Shown: positions 48,391 through 59,689, counted from the first letter of the stretch. The stretch: 64,000 nt of DNA from Plectrocnemia conspersa (GCA_009617715.1 VTFK01000033.1:372001-436000); one strand, 5' to 3'. Notes: generated by a model from the sequence alone, not told the origin. Numbers and translations: made by a program.

Positions 48391-48565
48391 TCAAAAGAGC
48401 GTGCGTCAAATGAGCGCCGTCATATAAGCGCTGCATTATAAGCGCTGCATTATAAGCGCTGCGTCATAAGAGCGTTTACCAAAGTAGCGCTATCACAAAA
48501 TAGCGTGCGTCAAATGCGCAGAGTCATATGAGCGCTTAAAAAAAGAGAGCACGTCATAAGAGCGC
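48391..48565. repeat. GCGC-rich minisatellite, core period 14 bp
   Basis: AGCGCTGCATTATA is repeated from 48427 with a 14-bp step (48427, 48441, 48455) inside a longer run of diverged AGCGC / GTCATA(T)AAGCGC / AGAGCG units. The block is far richer in CpG than its neighbours. Confidence 0.85.
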
Positions 48566-48655
48566 AAAAACAACTTTTTAGGAATTATCTATACAAAATA
48601 TAAGTAATTATGAGAAATTTACTAAGAACTAAAATTCACGAGATATAGGCGGTAA

Positions 48656-48786
48656 AATTAGTATTTTATGTGCCAGAGCGCAATGACGATTAAAATGAAT
48701 AGACAATAAAAATATTATTATTTATTAATTATTACGTACATACGAAAGTATGGCTCCCCATCCCCATACATGCGATATATGCATAT
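48656..48786 (+). repeat. Left arm of a 131-bp inverted repeat
   Basis: AATTAGTATTTTATGTGCC ... CAATGACGATTAAAATGA ... ATTAATTATTACGTACAT ... ATGGCT(C/T)CCCATCCCCATAC is matched on the opposite strand at 51551-51681 with few differences. The arms lie about 2.8 kb apart. Confidence 0.92.
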
Positions 48787-48832
48787 CAGTGTCGTGCGGT
48801 AACTTTGAAACAGGGCATGCGGTTAGGGGGGA

Positions 48833-48958
48833 TAGGAACAAATACTATATTTTTAAATTTATTACAATTTAGGTGAAGCTCGTAAAATAAGGTGAATGGG
48901 AATAAAAACTATATTTTTAAATTTATTACAATTTAAGTGAAGCTCGTAAAAAGCACGA
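48833..48958 (+). repeat. Two-copy tandem duplication of about 65 bp
   Basis: ACTATATTTTTAAATTTATT, ACAATTTAGGTGAAGCTCGT and AAAA occur twice in succession, with GGGATAGGAACAA and GGGAATAAAA in front of each. Confidence 0.9.
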
Positions 48959-49580
48959 ATGCTCTCAACCTCACATATGCGCTACTATACAATTAAAAAC
49001 ATTTAGTAAAGAAAATCTTCAGTGCTTAATTTAAGGCAAGTGTTGGATTAAATAATAAAGAAGTTACTGCAAACAGATATATTATTTCCAAACTAATTGT
49101 CGTGATTTGTTTTTTTATCTAAACAAGAACTTTCTTTTCGAGAACACTCTGCAAATATACTGATTATATAATGCGGTTATGGCCGAGTTTTGTAAGAAGG
49201 AGCGTCGAATAAAATGAATTTTCAATAAAAATAAATACATAATATGTTTATAAAATAAAGAAAATAAATTTCAAAATATAGTTTTGTTCAGGTACCCCCT
49301 GACCCCCATATTATCAATATGTAATAAAAGTATATTTTTTTCACTATTTTCAACGAAAGAACGTCATTTGAAAATGTTGTAAATTTGGCACATATAAATT
49401 AGATTTAAATAATATAAAACTTGAAATGATCGACATTATACTTTTAGAAGGTCAACAAGTCAACAACAAAGGTGACCTTCGTGTCACTCTCGCATTAAAA
49501 TATTAAAAATAAACAAACAACTTGCATTAAAATAATTCGAATTAGAGATAAATATTTTAAAAATAGAAAAATTGAGATGC

Positions 49581-50299
49581 ACGACATTTTAATCGTTATG
49601 GTTTATATGAACATAACACGAAGCATAACCTAAAACTCGTTTGAATTTGTTTATGCATCTCGAAATATTTAAAAAAAATTCAGTAGCTATATGACATTAG
49701 TCATTATTGGTCGTGTTACATTTTTGTCGAATAAGCGTTTTTATAATAATATCCCTTTCGATGTTTTTAATTAGCAGTGCATTATAAAGTGATTTCAATT
49801 AATTTTAATTACTAGTGTAATTTAGTGTATGTGTTAGAATTAAGCAGTGTATACAAAAAATTAGTGTTTATAATAGTGTTTATAGCTAAAATTTGTGTGT
49901 TATACACACAATATATTGTTGCTATCCAATGTCGTTGCATCAGAGCGGGTGCAATCGACGAGTCGCGTCCCTTACCGCGTCCCTTCCGCTGTGAAGTCGC
50001 GTGGCTCGCGAGGATATTTACAATTGTAGACAAGGTAATGTCTTTCTAATTTTGCGTGCTAGTAAGTCGACATCGTATTCCAAGCGTTGCACTCAAAACT
50101 TGAAATGCATTTATTGGTTTTGTGTTGGAGCTAATTTTGCCAATTTCAATTTATTAATGGTAAAAAAACACATTTTAGTAATATTGAATTTTCAACTTAT
50201 GCAAATAACTCAATAATCTTCAATTTACGAGTGTAAGTTTATTGTAAAATTTTTCATCGGAACATGGTCGTACACTCGCGGTGTTAAGACCGATACTTC
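49581..50299 (+). repeat. Promoter/first-exon-like tandem unit, copy 1 (719 bp)
   Basis: This and the next unit start with ACGACATTTTAATC and end with CGGTGTTAAGACCGATACTT. Shared blocks in order are ATGCATCTCGAAATATTTAA, TTTTTGTCGAATAAG, AATATCCCTTTCGATGTTTT, AGTGTATGTGTTAGAATTAA and AGTGTTTATAGCT, then a GC-rich core, a splice donor G|GTAATGTCT, ACTTGAAATGCATTT, TTTATTAATGGTAAAAAAAC, TTTACGAGTGTAAGTTTATT and ACATGGTCGTACACTCGCGG. The repeated AGTGTTTATA-type text before the core looks like an insect transcribed leader. Confidence 0.93.
49924..50034 (+). CDS. Exon-like GC-rich core of tandem unit 1, 37 codons, no ATG
   Basis: The frame that corresponds to copy 2 begins I-Q-C-R-C-I-R-A-G-A-I-D-E-S and ends V-D-K at a donor AAG|GTAATG (50034/50035), phase 0. 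ATC stands where copy 2 has ATG, so this copy lacks the start codon in that frame; the frame is open upstream to about 49825 without ATG. It is much longer than the core of copy 2 and diverges after the first 30 bases. It could be a noncoding leader exon rather than a coding one. Confidence 0.3.
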
Positions 50300-50942
50300 A
50301 CGACATTTTAATCCTTATGATTTATTATCCATGACGCATAACCTTGAACCCGTTTGAACTTGTTTATGCATCTCGAAATATTTAAAAAAAATCAGTAGCT
50401 ATGCGACATCCGGCGCGTAAACTGTTTCGTCACATTTTTGTCGAATAAGTGTTTTCGTTTATAATAATATCCCTTTCGATGTTTTTAATTATAAAGTGAT
50501 AGTGTAATTTAGTGTATGTGTTAGAATTAAGCAGTGTATAGTTGAAATTAGTGTTTATCATAGTGTTTATAGCTATACTCGGGCCTATGCAAGGCGGTTG
50601 CAGCGGCCGGCGCGGGGCCGGGGTCCATATCCGCTACTCGTCCGACGAGGTAATGTCTCTTCTTTCAATTTTCTGTCTATCGTATATAGTTAACCCTTTG
50701 TGCTCGTAAGTCCAAGCGTTACACTCTTACGTCGACAAAACTTGAAATGCATTTGTTGAAGCTAATTTCGCCATTTTAAATTTATTAATGGTAAAAAAAC
50801 TTGCGGTAAACACATTTTAGTAATATTAAATTTTGAACATATGCAAATAAGTGAATAATGTTTAATTTACGAGTGTAAGTTTATTGTAAATTTTTTTATC
50901 GGAACATGGTCGTACACTCGCGGTGTTAAGACCGATACTTGA
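50300..50942 (+). repeat. Promoter/first-exon-like tandem unit, copy 2 (643 bp)
   Basis: It follows copy 1 without a gap, with the same order of conserved blocks on both sides of the core. The flanks are well conserved while the core is shorter and far more GC-rich than in copy 1. Differences include loss of about 25 bp near TTTTTAATT(AGCAGTGC)ATTATAAAG and a short insertion (CTTGCGGTAA) after the core. Confidence 0.93.
50587..50649 (+). CDS. Exon-like GC-rich core of tandem unit 2, 21 codons from ATG
   Basis: ATG at 50587 opens M-Q-G-G-C-S-G-R-R-G-A-G-V-H-I-R-Y-S-S-D-E and meets the donor GAG|GTAATG at 50649/50650 in phase 0. Copy 1 ends its core with the equivalent D-K in the same phase, so frame and donor are shared although the sequence between has diverged. 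No acceptor partner was identified. Function unknown. Confidence 0.33.
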
Positions 50943-51550
50943 CAGTTTTACGGTGTTAAAGTGATTTTTTCCTTCAAAGGGTATCTATATTTTTATGATA
51001 TTGGATGAAATGGGATTATATGCTCTAATTGTGCATAATTCTTACTTAATATTGTGTGTCTGTTATCAAATAAAAACGATTTTAGTGTGACGGAAAAAAA
51101 GAGCTAGATGCAAACAGAGCTCGCTATCTCGCTCGCACTATTCAAACCAGCGATTGACAACCGTCGACCTGGATATCGATATTTTTAGCGGCAACTCAAA
51201 CAATAATATTAGTCTTTTCGGGCTAGTAAATTAAACAGAATTAGTAATCTGTGTTTTAATTAATTATAAATACATATACTGATTTATTTTTAGAAATTAT
51301 CCATATAATTACGAATGACGATATAATAATGAATGTTTAAGAAAGTGACGCTGAATTTGATATTAAATGTGTGATTATTACTGTGATAGTTATAGTAGTA
51401 GGAATTATATCTAACTACTGAGGGGCTGTATACCTGCCCTATTATACGCATTCATTGAACGTTGAGTCGATAATTATTTGTCAATTTAATGAAACATTAT
51501 AGAACAAATCTAATGATAAATTTAAAATCAGCGTTTCATTTTAGTACAAA
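50943..51550. other. AT-rich sequence inside the inverted-repeat interval
   Basis: AATAAA at about 51070 could end a transcript from the units on the left. GAGCTCGCTATCTCGCTCGC near 51118 is a GC-rich patch. No open frame of note. Confidence 0.35.
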
Positions 51551-51681
51551 ATATATGTATATCGTACGTATGGGGATGGGAAGCCATACTTTCGAATGTA
51601 CGTAATAATTAATAAATAATAATGTTTTCATTGACTAATCATTTTAATCGTCATTACACTCCGGCACATAAAATACTAATT
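51551..51681 (-). repeat. Right arm of the 131-bp inverted repeat
   Basis: Reverse complement of 48656-48786: GTATGGGGATGGGAAGCCAT, TACGTAATAATTAATAAATA, TCATTTTAATCGTCATT and GGCACATAAAATACTAATT are all present. Confidence 0.92.
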
Positions 51682-53860
51682 GTACTTACTAAGATCAGGT
51701 ACTTTCAGATCCATGTCCTTTTTAGATCGATAATGATTACAATATTTTACGTTGGTAAGTAAAACACTACGAATTATTGATTAGCCTTAACTTTCATTGA
51801 CGTATTAAATATAGCAATATTTTTTTTTAAATATCGTTTTAATCTGTTGAACTTAATACTTTTGTTCTGAAGTAAACGGATTACACGTTTGCGGGATGCA
51901 AAGCTTTTACGGCGAACTTTTCGCTAAAGGTTCAAAGTGAAACTTTTGTTAATATTTTCTTTCGTTTGCCAAATTTCCGACAATACAACGCTTATTTTTC
52001 AAGGTGCCAAGATTTTCTATGCGTGTGTACATAAAAATCAAATAGAAAATTCGAAAGGCGCCTCTCGGTAAATATGTATTTGCTCCCGAATCGAATAAAT
52101 TGATCCGATATACTCTCATACATATTAATGATCAAGTCGTATTGGATTGTATGACATATGAAAATATTGCATTAATATAAATAAGATTTTCTCTGTGTGT
52201 GTGTGTGTTTTTTGCTTTTCGTTTGAGTTCAATGTAAGGGATTGATTGCACCGTAGGAAAAATAACGTGATAAGTTTGTAAGAGAAAAGTAGAGAACATC
52301 AAAAGAGTAGAAGTTACTTTTGAAAAAAAAATACTGGCCAGATTGCCCAGAGAAAGTTTTTGAGCAGAAAATAAAATCTAGGCGAGCATTATAGAATATA
52401 GATGTTCATTAAAGATCCTCATTATCCTTGTACATGTACAATGTAAATAAACTATTCATTAATGGGTTTGAGATTATGAGTTCGGTTCTGTAGTTTACAT
52501 ACATAATATATGTGACTATTGAACGGTAATAAAGCTTTAAGACTGGATTAAAATTTTGGGTATTTAAGTTCAAGATTAAATATTTATTTAAAATTTAAAA
52601 TTGTAGCGATAAATTAACGCCTTTTTAATTAAACTAATCTTTTAATATAAAATATAACATTGTATTATTTATTTAAATATACTACTTTCAACTGGATATT
52701 TTATATTATTTAGGAGTTGAGGATCTCGTATATTTGATATTTTTTATTACCAAATTTTAATTCAAAGACATAATAAGGGCTTCCAAATATAATTTATTTT
52801 CAACTTTGCGAAAACCAAATAATAAAAATTGAACGATCGAATGAAGGGATTTAATCGACAGATCTCAAAACGGTCATAAAGCTATTAGCCAAATTTACAG
52901 GCTTGAGTCAAATTCGTTATGAAATATACAAATATGGGTTTTAACTTCTTAACAAAGAAGAATGGGACACCACCGTGAGAAATACTTTTATCAAATAAAG
53001 TACCCACCGAGAATCAAAATGATATTTTTTTCACAGTTATTTGAATTAAATATTTTATCTATGGAAGCTTATTTTGATTTAGGATTTTCGGGCTTATCAA
53101 TTGAACCAATTTACAATTAGAACTCTAACAAAGGCAATAAATCTGAAAATCTAAAAATGGTTTGTAGGCGTGATAATCTGAATATCATTTTAATAATTCA
53201 TGAAAAAAGGCCAGTTGCCATATAATATAGTAAGATGGGTTTGAATCAACTAAGACGAAAAAAGGTTTCTTTGGTAAAATGTAACACTATTGTGGGAAAA
53301 CCTTTTAGCAGAATATGAAACGAAAAGATTTAAATTATCCATCGCAAACGCCTTGAAAAAAATATATCACGTGCATTCAGAATTGCCATCAATAGGATCG
53401 TTTATAATCTTCTCAAGCGGTTAATTGTAATATGTTTTAAACACTAGCTATCCTTTTGTAATTAATCATTCCAACAAAAGAAGCAGAAAATTAAATCTTA
53501 TATAAAGGGAGTCATAGTTACTTGAATATCCATGGAGTTTAAGGCACTAGAATTTCAAGTATTCTGCAACTTGGACTTACTAAATCACATGAACTTTGGC
53601 AAAAAAGGCCGATTTAAAGTTCGCAGAAACGGCCGCTTCTCTCTTTGCATTCTCTGGTTTAGTTTGACGTCCGGAAATCAGAATTAAACATGCTTCGAAT
53701 ACGCTTGGAATATTCTGACACACATGATAAACTTTACGTATAACTTAATCCCTGACTGATAATAAATTTAAAAAATACATTTTATGATTTATAATAAATA
53801 ATAATACAGTCTCAAAGCTTAATTATCTATCTATGTTAACATACATATTATGTACTTAAA
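51682..53860. other. AT-rich desert
   Basis: A (GT)n run lies at 52194-52208. A degenerate direct repeat may exist between about 52965 and 53275 (ACACCACCGTGAGAAATAC / ACACTATTGTGGGAAAACC), but it is weak. No gene recognised. Confidence 0.4.
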
Positions 53861-53869
53861 GCACAAAAC

Positions 53870-54070
53870 AATTCTCCTCCGTCTTGGTCATTGGAGCTGC
53901 AATAGTCTTCGTCGTGTGAATGGACTCTGACGAGATACCAGATAAAGTCCTAGGTCCCATTTAGGTCCGACTCCATTCCCATTCAGGGGACGCTATGGTA
54001 CCTATAAAGGCAAAGACGAGAACCATTTCGACGCCCAACTTGGGGCGTCGCTCTTGATAGCTTCTGACAG
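53870..54070. other. GC-richer patch with a perfect hairpin
   Basis: CGACGCCC (54029-54036) and GGGCGTCG (54043-54050) pair perfectly around a 6-nt loop, within about 200 bp of CpG-richer sequence. Open frames are short and unrecognised. It could be a noncoding RNA piece, an old transposon or a regulatory patch. Confidence 0.35.
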
Positions 54071-54899
54071 TTCGTAAACTAAACATAAACTCATATCAGA
54101 AATCTGGTCCATCTACACCCAAATAATCATAAATAAACTGTTTTTTTCAGTCTGATATGTTTGATAAAAATCATTTTTTTATTAGAAATATATTGATGAA
54201 AAAATTACAGGCACATCTTTTTGTTACCATGCAAATATATAGTGAATGTGTTTGTTGGGATAAACGTAATTTTTTCGGTTTATATGCGAAAGAACGCATC
54301 AAATATGTGACGATAAGTGTCGTAAAAAAGCGAGGGAGGAAAAGGATATGGGCGCGTACATTTTTTTTTATCTAAATACGACATATTTGTCTGGAAAATC
54401 GTGATTATATTCCTAGAATACTTTTTAAGCTTTATCTTTGCCATATATATGATTTCATGTAATAAAAGTCGCTGGCTTTTTTTTATTAAACTATTTTTTA
54501 CAAGGTCATATGTTTCAATAGAAACAAACAATGCTTTATTTACGTAAATAAAGTGAAATTTACGGGTGTATAATAAAATGTTTATAGATATCAATATAAT
54601 AATATTTATTTATTTATTGAAAATTAATATATTATTATTTATTTATATATTTTCATTGAAACATGACCAAATTTAACACATACGACAGGACTAACACAAT
54701 CAACAACCACTTACTAATTAGTTAGAGAACAGAACAAAGTTTGTGAATCAGTATTGTCTATGAAATAAATTATTTACTATCAATATATGTCACCTAGACC
54801 TAATTAAATTATACTTTAATAAATCATCCGTGAGATAAAGTCAAGAAAAACTTAATCTGTGATGATCGATTGAAGTTATATTTATGTAACAATCACTTT
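54071..54899. other. AT-rich sequence
   Basis: A 104-codon minus-strand frame (54280-54594) is Ile/Tyr/Phe/Lys-rich in the way random AT DNA is; not called as a gene. Confidence 0.45.
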
Positions 54900-55105
54900 T
54901 TAAATCTTTTAGAGACAATTGCAATTAAAAAATATTAGAGTCCATTTGCGATTCGAACCCGTGTCTTTTAAATAAAAGCCAAAATCTATTAATAAATCGT
55001 GCTGTTTATCGTGAAAAACACAAATGTCTATTTTTAGCGGAGCTCGGATGGTAAATAACGGCCGGTGAGAAATTACTACGCACGCCTGCGAGGCAAAATG
55101 AGTCA
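54900..55105 (-). mobile_element. tRNA-derived SINE, family B, copy 1
   Basis: The minus strand reads CAGCACGAT..., then GACACGGGTTCGAATCGCAA with a good B box (GGTTCGAATC), then ATGGACTCTAATATTTTTT and an AT-rich tail with GTCTCTAAAAG. The 5' portion (54990-55105) is GC-richer. The same order is found at 58.7 kb. Confidence 0.7.
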
Positions 55106-57699
55106 TCTTTTAACTAATAATTCAAGTTCCTTCTTGATAGTTATTACTACCGAAAAATAGGAACAAGCTTCTAATATACATTTTGTGACTATTTTTATCT
55201 GTGTCACATTTAATTGGATTACTTTATTTTATTTTATGATAATTTTATTTGATTAATTAAAACACTATGATTTATTAATTATTAGGTTTCCTCTTCCCTC
55301 GGCACTATCTCCAAACTGAATTACCATATAATCAATGGCTTCTTTGTTCAAGTTAATTTTAACTGTACAAACATTAATTTCACTATTTGGCGTCTTTATA
55401 ACGCTTTTTATGTTATTAAATACTAAATCGGTAATCTTGATTCGCATAACATCAAATTTTTTTAGTAAAAGTGCACAAAATAAAAAGTATTAGTTAATAA
55501 ATTAGGGATGTCTAATATTTTTTAACATTTTGCTCCTAAAAAACTATCAAGAAAGTAAAGTAATGTTTTAGTAAGTTTTAGTAAAATATATAACAAGGAA
55601 TGCCTCGAAGTGTTGTGAAGTGTATTTTTAATATTAAACTTATTCATTTTTTATAGTTTCTATATTTTTTTAAAATATCTAAGCTAATATACTGATATTT
55701 GCCTTAAAAAATTATTGACTTAAACTGTTATACATTATTAAGTGCATTATTGAATGCTTTTTGTAATGAGTAAAGCTTATTACGTCTATTGTCACGTACG
55801 GTTTGCACTAGCTAACATAAAAAAATGGACTTATGGTGCTCTTAGAGCGTAAGTGGTTTCGTTCAATAAAAAATAATTAAAAGTTCTATTAAAGTTTTAT
55901 ATATGCTTTGTACTTTTTATTAAAAAAATATAATAATTTATATGACCACTTATTAAATGGACAAAGGATCTTGGAACATAGATTATTTTGCAGCTGAAAG
56001 AATAACTTTATTTGATCATTTCATTGCTAATACTGAATCATTAATAAGTAAGGCAAAAATTAAAAAAAAATATTAAGAATTTAATTCAATATTTTAATAA
56101 GCACAAAAATAATATTTTTTCCGGACCATCAAACTTCTCTCGAGGACCATCTTACACTCAAAACCTTGCAAGTGATTGTAGCTAAGTATTGGTGGATTGT
56201 TGACACCCCCTCTTAACATACTTAAAAATGTTTTTTAAATAGATTTAACACAAAATCTGCAATGAACCAAATCCCGACAAAAAAAATCGAATATGACGTT
56301 GATCTTTTAAAGCACGTAGACGTTGTTGTGCCGTTTCTTTTCAGTCGAAAAATAAGCAATATGCTTGATTTCTAGTGGACTGGGGGCTCAACCAGACAGG
56401 CCTCGACTGTCTGACGCTCAGATTGGCAATTTATTTTGACTTGTTTTTTTTTAATAAGGTTTGTGGAACGGTATTTTGGGTCATTCATAGTTAGCAAAAT
56501 TGCAATGGATAAAAATATTGCAATGGCTTGCTGTTCTATTACAATAATTTTTAATGACTGTGTGACACAAGTTGCCTGCTATTTTCATTTATAAATAAAT
56601 ATTTTAGTGGTAAAATGCATGAAACAGTTCATTCTAAGTTATTAATGCATATATGTATATCATTAATTTTTACTTCTGCAGACATTTTACAATTATTTTA
56701 AGTTTGAACGTCGGGTGAAATTCTCTATAATTAAACTTTTTTGTTTCATCTATTGATGTCACCACATATAATATTGTGAAAAAATTCAGGTGACGTACAT
56801 ATGTGCTATTAATGATTTTTCTAATAAACACCTGTATCGTTGAGGTCGCCAATGTCTAAAATTAACCCAATACAAATTTCTGAATCGCTTTCAGTCCCAA
56901 CTATGCCTGGTGGGCGCATACACTTTAATTAAAATCCCTGGTCGTACGACGAAGAGTGGATTAGACCAGAAACCGATAATTGTTGCTGCGATTCGATTGC
57001 GACCACCACTGCCCATCCTTGTTTGTCTGTAGAATGCGCAGTGGCAGCAAGTTATACATATTATGTGATTTAGACTTAATATAAATTACTTTATCTCTAT
57101 GTATAAGTTATACATAGTCTGTTTCGATTAGGTTTACACTAGCCAAAGATCACACAATGTATAAAAATAATATTAAATTTGGGTTAAAAAATAATAATAT
57201 GTAGTCAGATTTTATAAAATACAACAATATTAACATCAAGTGCAATTATTTTTCACTACTAATATTTTTTTTGTATTATTGCTTATTTAAAGTACTTCAA
57301 AGTACTCCTTATTATTTTTTAAATATTATATTGGTTTTTAAAATGCTTGGATTTACAATTATTGAAATATAAGACCCATTTCTTATTAAAAAGAACACTA
57401 AATGTATTTGTTATTATAGGTATTTACAAATTTTTCTTTTTAATATCAAAATAAGTTTATCTTACGAGCACTTAGGTATTATTGACAAAGTTCTTGTAGA
57501 AACGTTTATGCATCAACTTTATTAATACACGTTGCTCTTGAGAACTTCTTTGTATGTCAGATAATCTTTAGGTATTTCGTTTAATATAACTAACTATTAT
57601 ACTTTTCAGTTGTATTTACTTAACGTTTTGTACTTAAATGTCTTCTTTAAAACTAGACAGATTTAAAACATAATAAAACGTGGGTGCCCAATTTATTTG
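55106..57699. other. AT-rich desert with small unassigned patches
   Basis: A minus-strand frame (55265-55447) ends in I-D-Y-M-V-I-Q-F-G-D-S-A-E-G-R-G-N-L-I, more protein-like than background but unrecognised. Patches at about 56330-56425 and 56940-57050 are richer in GC. The latter contains GATTGCGACCACCACTGCCC and AGTGGCAGCAAG, a possible transposon fragment. Confidence 0.35.
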
Positions 57700-57860
57700 G
57701 TTACAAGCTTAGTGGAAATCTGGCAACACTAACATTGCGGTGGCGAGACAGCAAAATTTTTTGTTGACCACAGCTGAACGACGACGACCGGCGGTGCCTT
57801 GTTCGCCGATCTCAATATATTTCCATTGTGATTCGTTACAATCTGTTCTTTTAAAAAATA
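57700..57860. promoter_or_regulatory. CpG-rich patch, possible promoter
   Basis: TCTGGCAACACTAACATTGC and CGACGACGACCGGCGGTGCC lie in a short CpG-rich stretch. A start region is possible but no exon follows convincingly; the neighbouring RT relic suggests transposon sequence as an alternative. Confidence 0.25.
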
Positions 57861-57889
57861 ATTAGGTTACATAAAAGTGGCACGAGTTA

Positions 57890-58087
57890 TTTTCATGCTC
57901 AGCCTCATTGCGTGGAGCGCGTGTCACTTTAAATTGTAAATAAATAAATTGGCGATTCACCCTTTGTACGATACGTTAGTTTGGAGCGTTCTCGAATATA
58001 GCTCTATTGTCTGGAATCCCAAAGAAGCGAAGTCCTTGTTATTGAAAATAAATTAAAGATTTTTTATATTCAGAAAATTATTAAGAG
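57890..58087 (+). pseudogene. Non-LTR reverse transcriptase relic, C-terminal part
   Basis: From 57964 the plus strand reads L-Y-D-T-L-V-W-S-V-L-E-Y-S-S-I-V-W-N-P-K-E-A-K-S, then a TAA at 58054, then F-R-K-L-L-R. This is the LEYxxxVWNP motif of jockey-like elements. AGCGCGTGTCACTTT just upstream (57917) is shared with the relic at 15.0 kb. Only about 200 bp can be read. Confidence 0.85.
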
Positions 58088-58689
58088 TAACAATATCAAG
58101 CAATTTTTTAGTCACAGTTAGATTTTTATCGCTAGCAGAAATAAATACAACTTCTTGTGCAAGTCCAGAACCTGCAATTGCAAAAGACATAGTTTTTTAA
58201 ATTCAGTTATAATACAATTTATTGACAGCGAAGTATTTTGAATTGTATTACTTTTTTTTCTGAAAAAAAGTATATCTACAGTTTTCAGCATTCATACAAA
58301 CATTACAAAGTATATGTTTCGAGATAACAAAACTGGCTTTCACGATGCTTTCGCTATCTTCAATGTTTTTTTTAACATGATTTTGAAGTATAGATATCAG
58401 TTTTCCTATATGTTTGTAATATTCAGACCGATATATATTTAATAATTACGTTTTAATATTTGTTTCTTAAAAATATAAAGAGTATGTCTTAATTATTAAT
58501 ATTTTTTAACTTAATATATATAAGATATTCTTTAGATAGCTCAATTTTAGAGAATTTTTAATACCTAGTATGTGTGACTAAATTTCAATTAATCTTCACG
58601 ATATTTATTTACAAAATAAGGAACATCTAGATAAATCTAATTTGTGGTTATCGATCTTAATTATAAATATATAATAGTCCATAATTTTA
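58088..58689. other. AT-rich sequence, perhaps further eroded retroelement
   Basis: Protein-like fragments may continue to about 58380 (S-L-A-E-I-N-T-T-S-C-A-S-P-E-P-A-I-A-K-D), but no motif supports it. Confidence 0.3.
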
Positions 58690-58830
58690 ATTTCTCAGAC
58701 ACGATAAAAATTTAAAAACAGTAAAGTCCATGTGGGATTTAAATCCAGGTTTTTTTAGGTAAATAGGTAAAAGTTAATAATACTCGTATATCGTGCTGAA
58801 AACCTAAATTTTCAACTTGGTTAATAAAAT
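58690..58830 (-). mobile_element. tRNA-derived SINE, family B, copy 2 (degraded)
   Basis: The minus strand reads CAGCACGATATACGAGTATT, then CCTGGATTTAAATCCCACAT (a mutated B box region), GGACTTTACTGTTTTTAAAT and GTGTCTGAGAAA. This is parallel to the 54.9 kb copy. CAGCACGATATACGAG also occurs at 20496. Confidence 0.6.
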
Positions 58831-59689
58831 GTATTTTTTTTTTATAATTAACATTCTACATAATGAGAAATTTATAAATACTTATACTTTTTTTTATTTT
58901 TTTAGTATTATTTATATTCCACCTTATTTATGAATTAAGATTGTCAAAATTGTATATTGAAATCTTAACTTCAATTTTCTAAAGCCATAAACTAGTAAGT
59001 ACTTTCTTGAGGCAATAAAAAAGTTCTGAAAGCAATCAAATATGTTATAATAAAAATCCTTATAATTTCAGAATAATTGTCTGAAATTTAAAATAAAACT
59101 ATTTTAACGTTTTTCTCAATTCATAACATACGGAAAAACTGATATAAATATAGCCTAACCTTATAAAATAAATTTAATGGGCAAACCAGAAGATAGTAAA
59201 ACAATTTTTAGGCGATTTGTTTTTTTTATAAAGTGATTTTAAAAAGATATAAAATGGTTATTATAATTACATGCATGTCTACCAATGCTAGAAAATAGTC
59301 TAGAAGATTACAATATATTTTTAAACAATGTTTTAAAAATCAATATTATATTGTTTTTAATTCTTTAAATTAATAATTATCTTACTAAAACCAACTTCTA
59401 GTTTGAGAAGGGGGCTGAATTTTTGACACCACTGATTTAAATCAAAATTGTACCAATTAAACTTTTACGTATTTACTTTCTTGCATATCTATTATTTTTT
59501 TCAATCATATTAACGAAAAACTCCTTGATGAATGCTAAACACCCCTGCCATAAATGATTGAAACATACACATTTTTAAAATACACATCATATATTTTGAT
59601 TTTTTAGTTTTTTCCCCATTCTTATTTACCAATAAAAAAACGTCGTGTAAAAATTTTCAAGCCCCCCATAATATTTGTTAAGAAAATAA
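58831..59689. other. AT-rich sequence
   Basis: Nothing recognised. Confidence 0.5.

Noticed and set aside
49581..50942. The two tandem units as long terminal repeats of a retrotransposon
   Set aside because: They directly abut with no internal coding region, primer-binding site or polypurine tract between them; a tandem-LTR remnant cannot be fully excluded but is not supported.
54280..54594. 104-codon minus-strand open frame
   Set aside because: Same random AT-type composition; no domain or signal, and the flanks show no change in composition.
54940..54965. tRNA gene suspected on the minus strand (GGTTCGAATC)
   Set aside because: No acceptor or anticodon stems; shared body with 58.7 kb indicates a SINE.
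55265..55447. 60-codon minus-strand frame with a protein-like tail
   Set aside because: No recognised family, no splice or promoter context; left as an unassigned patch.
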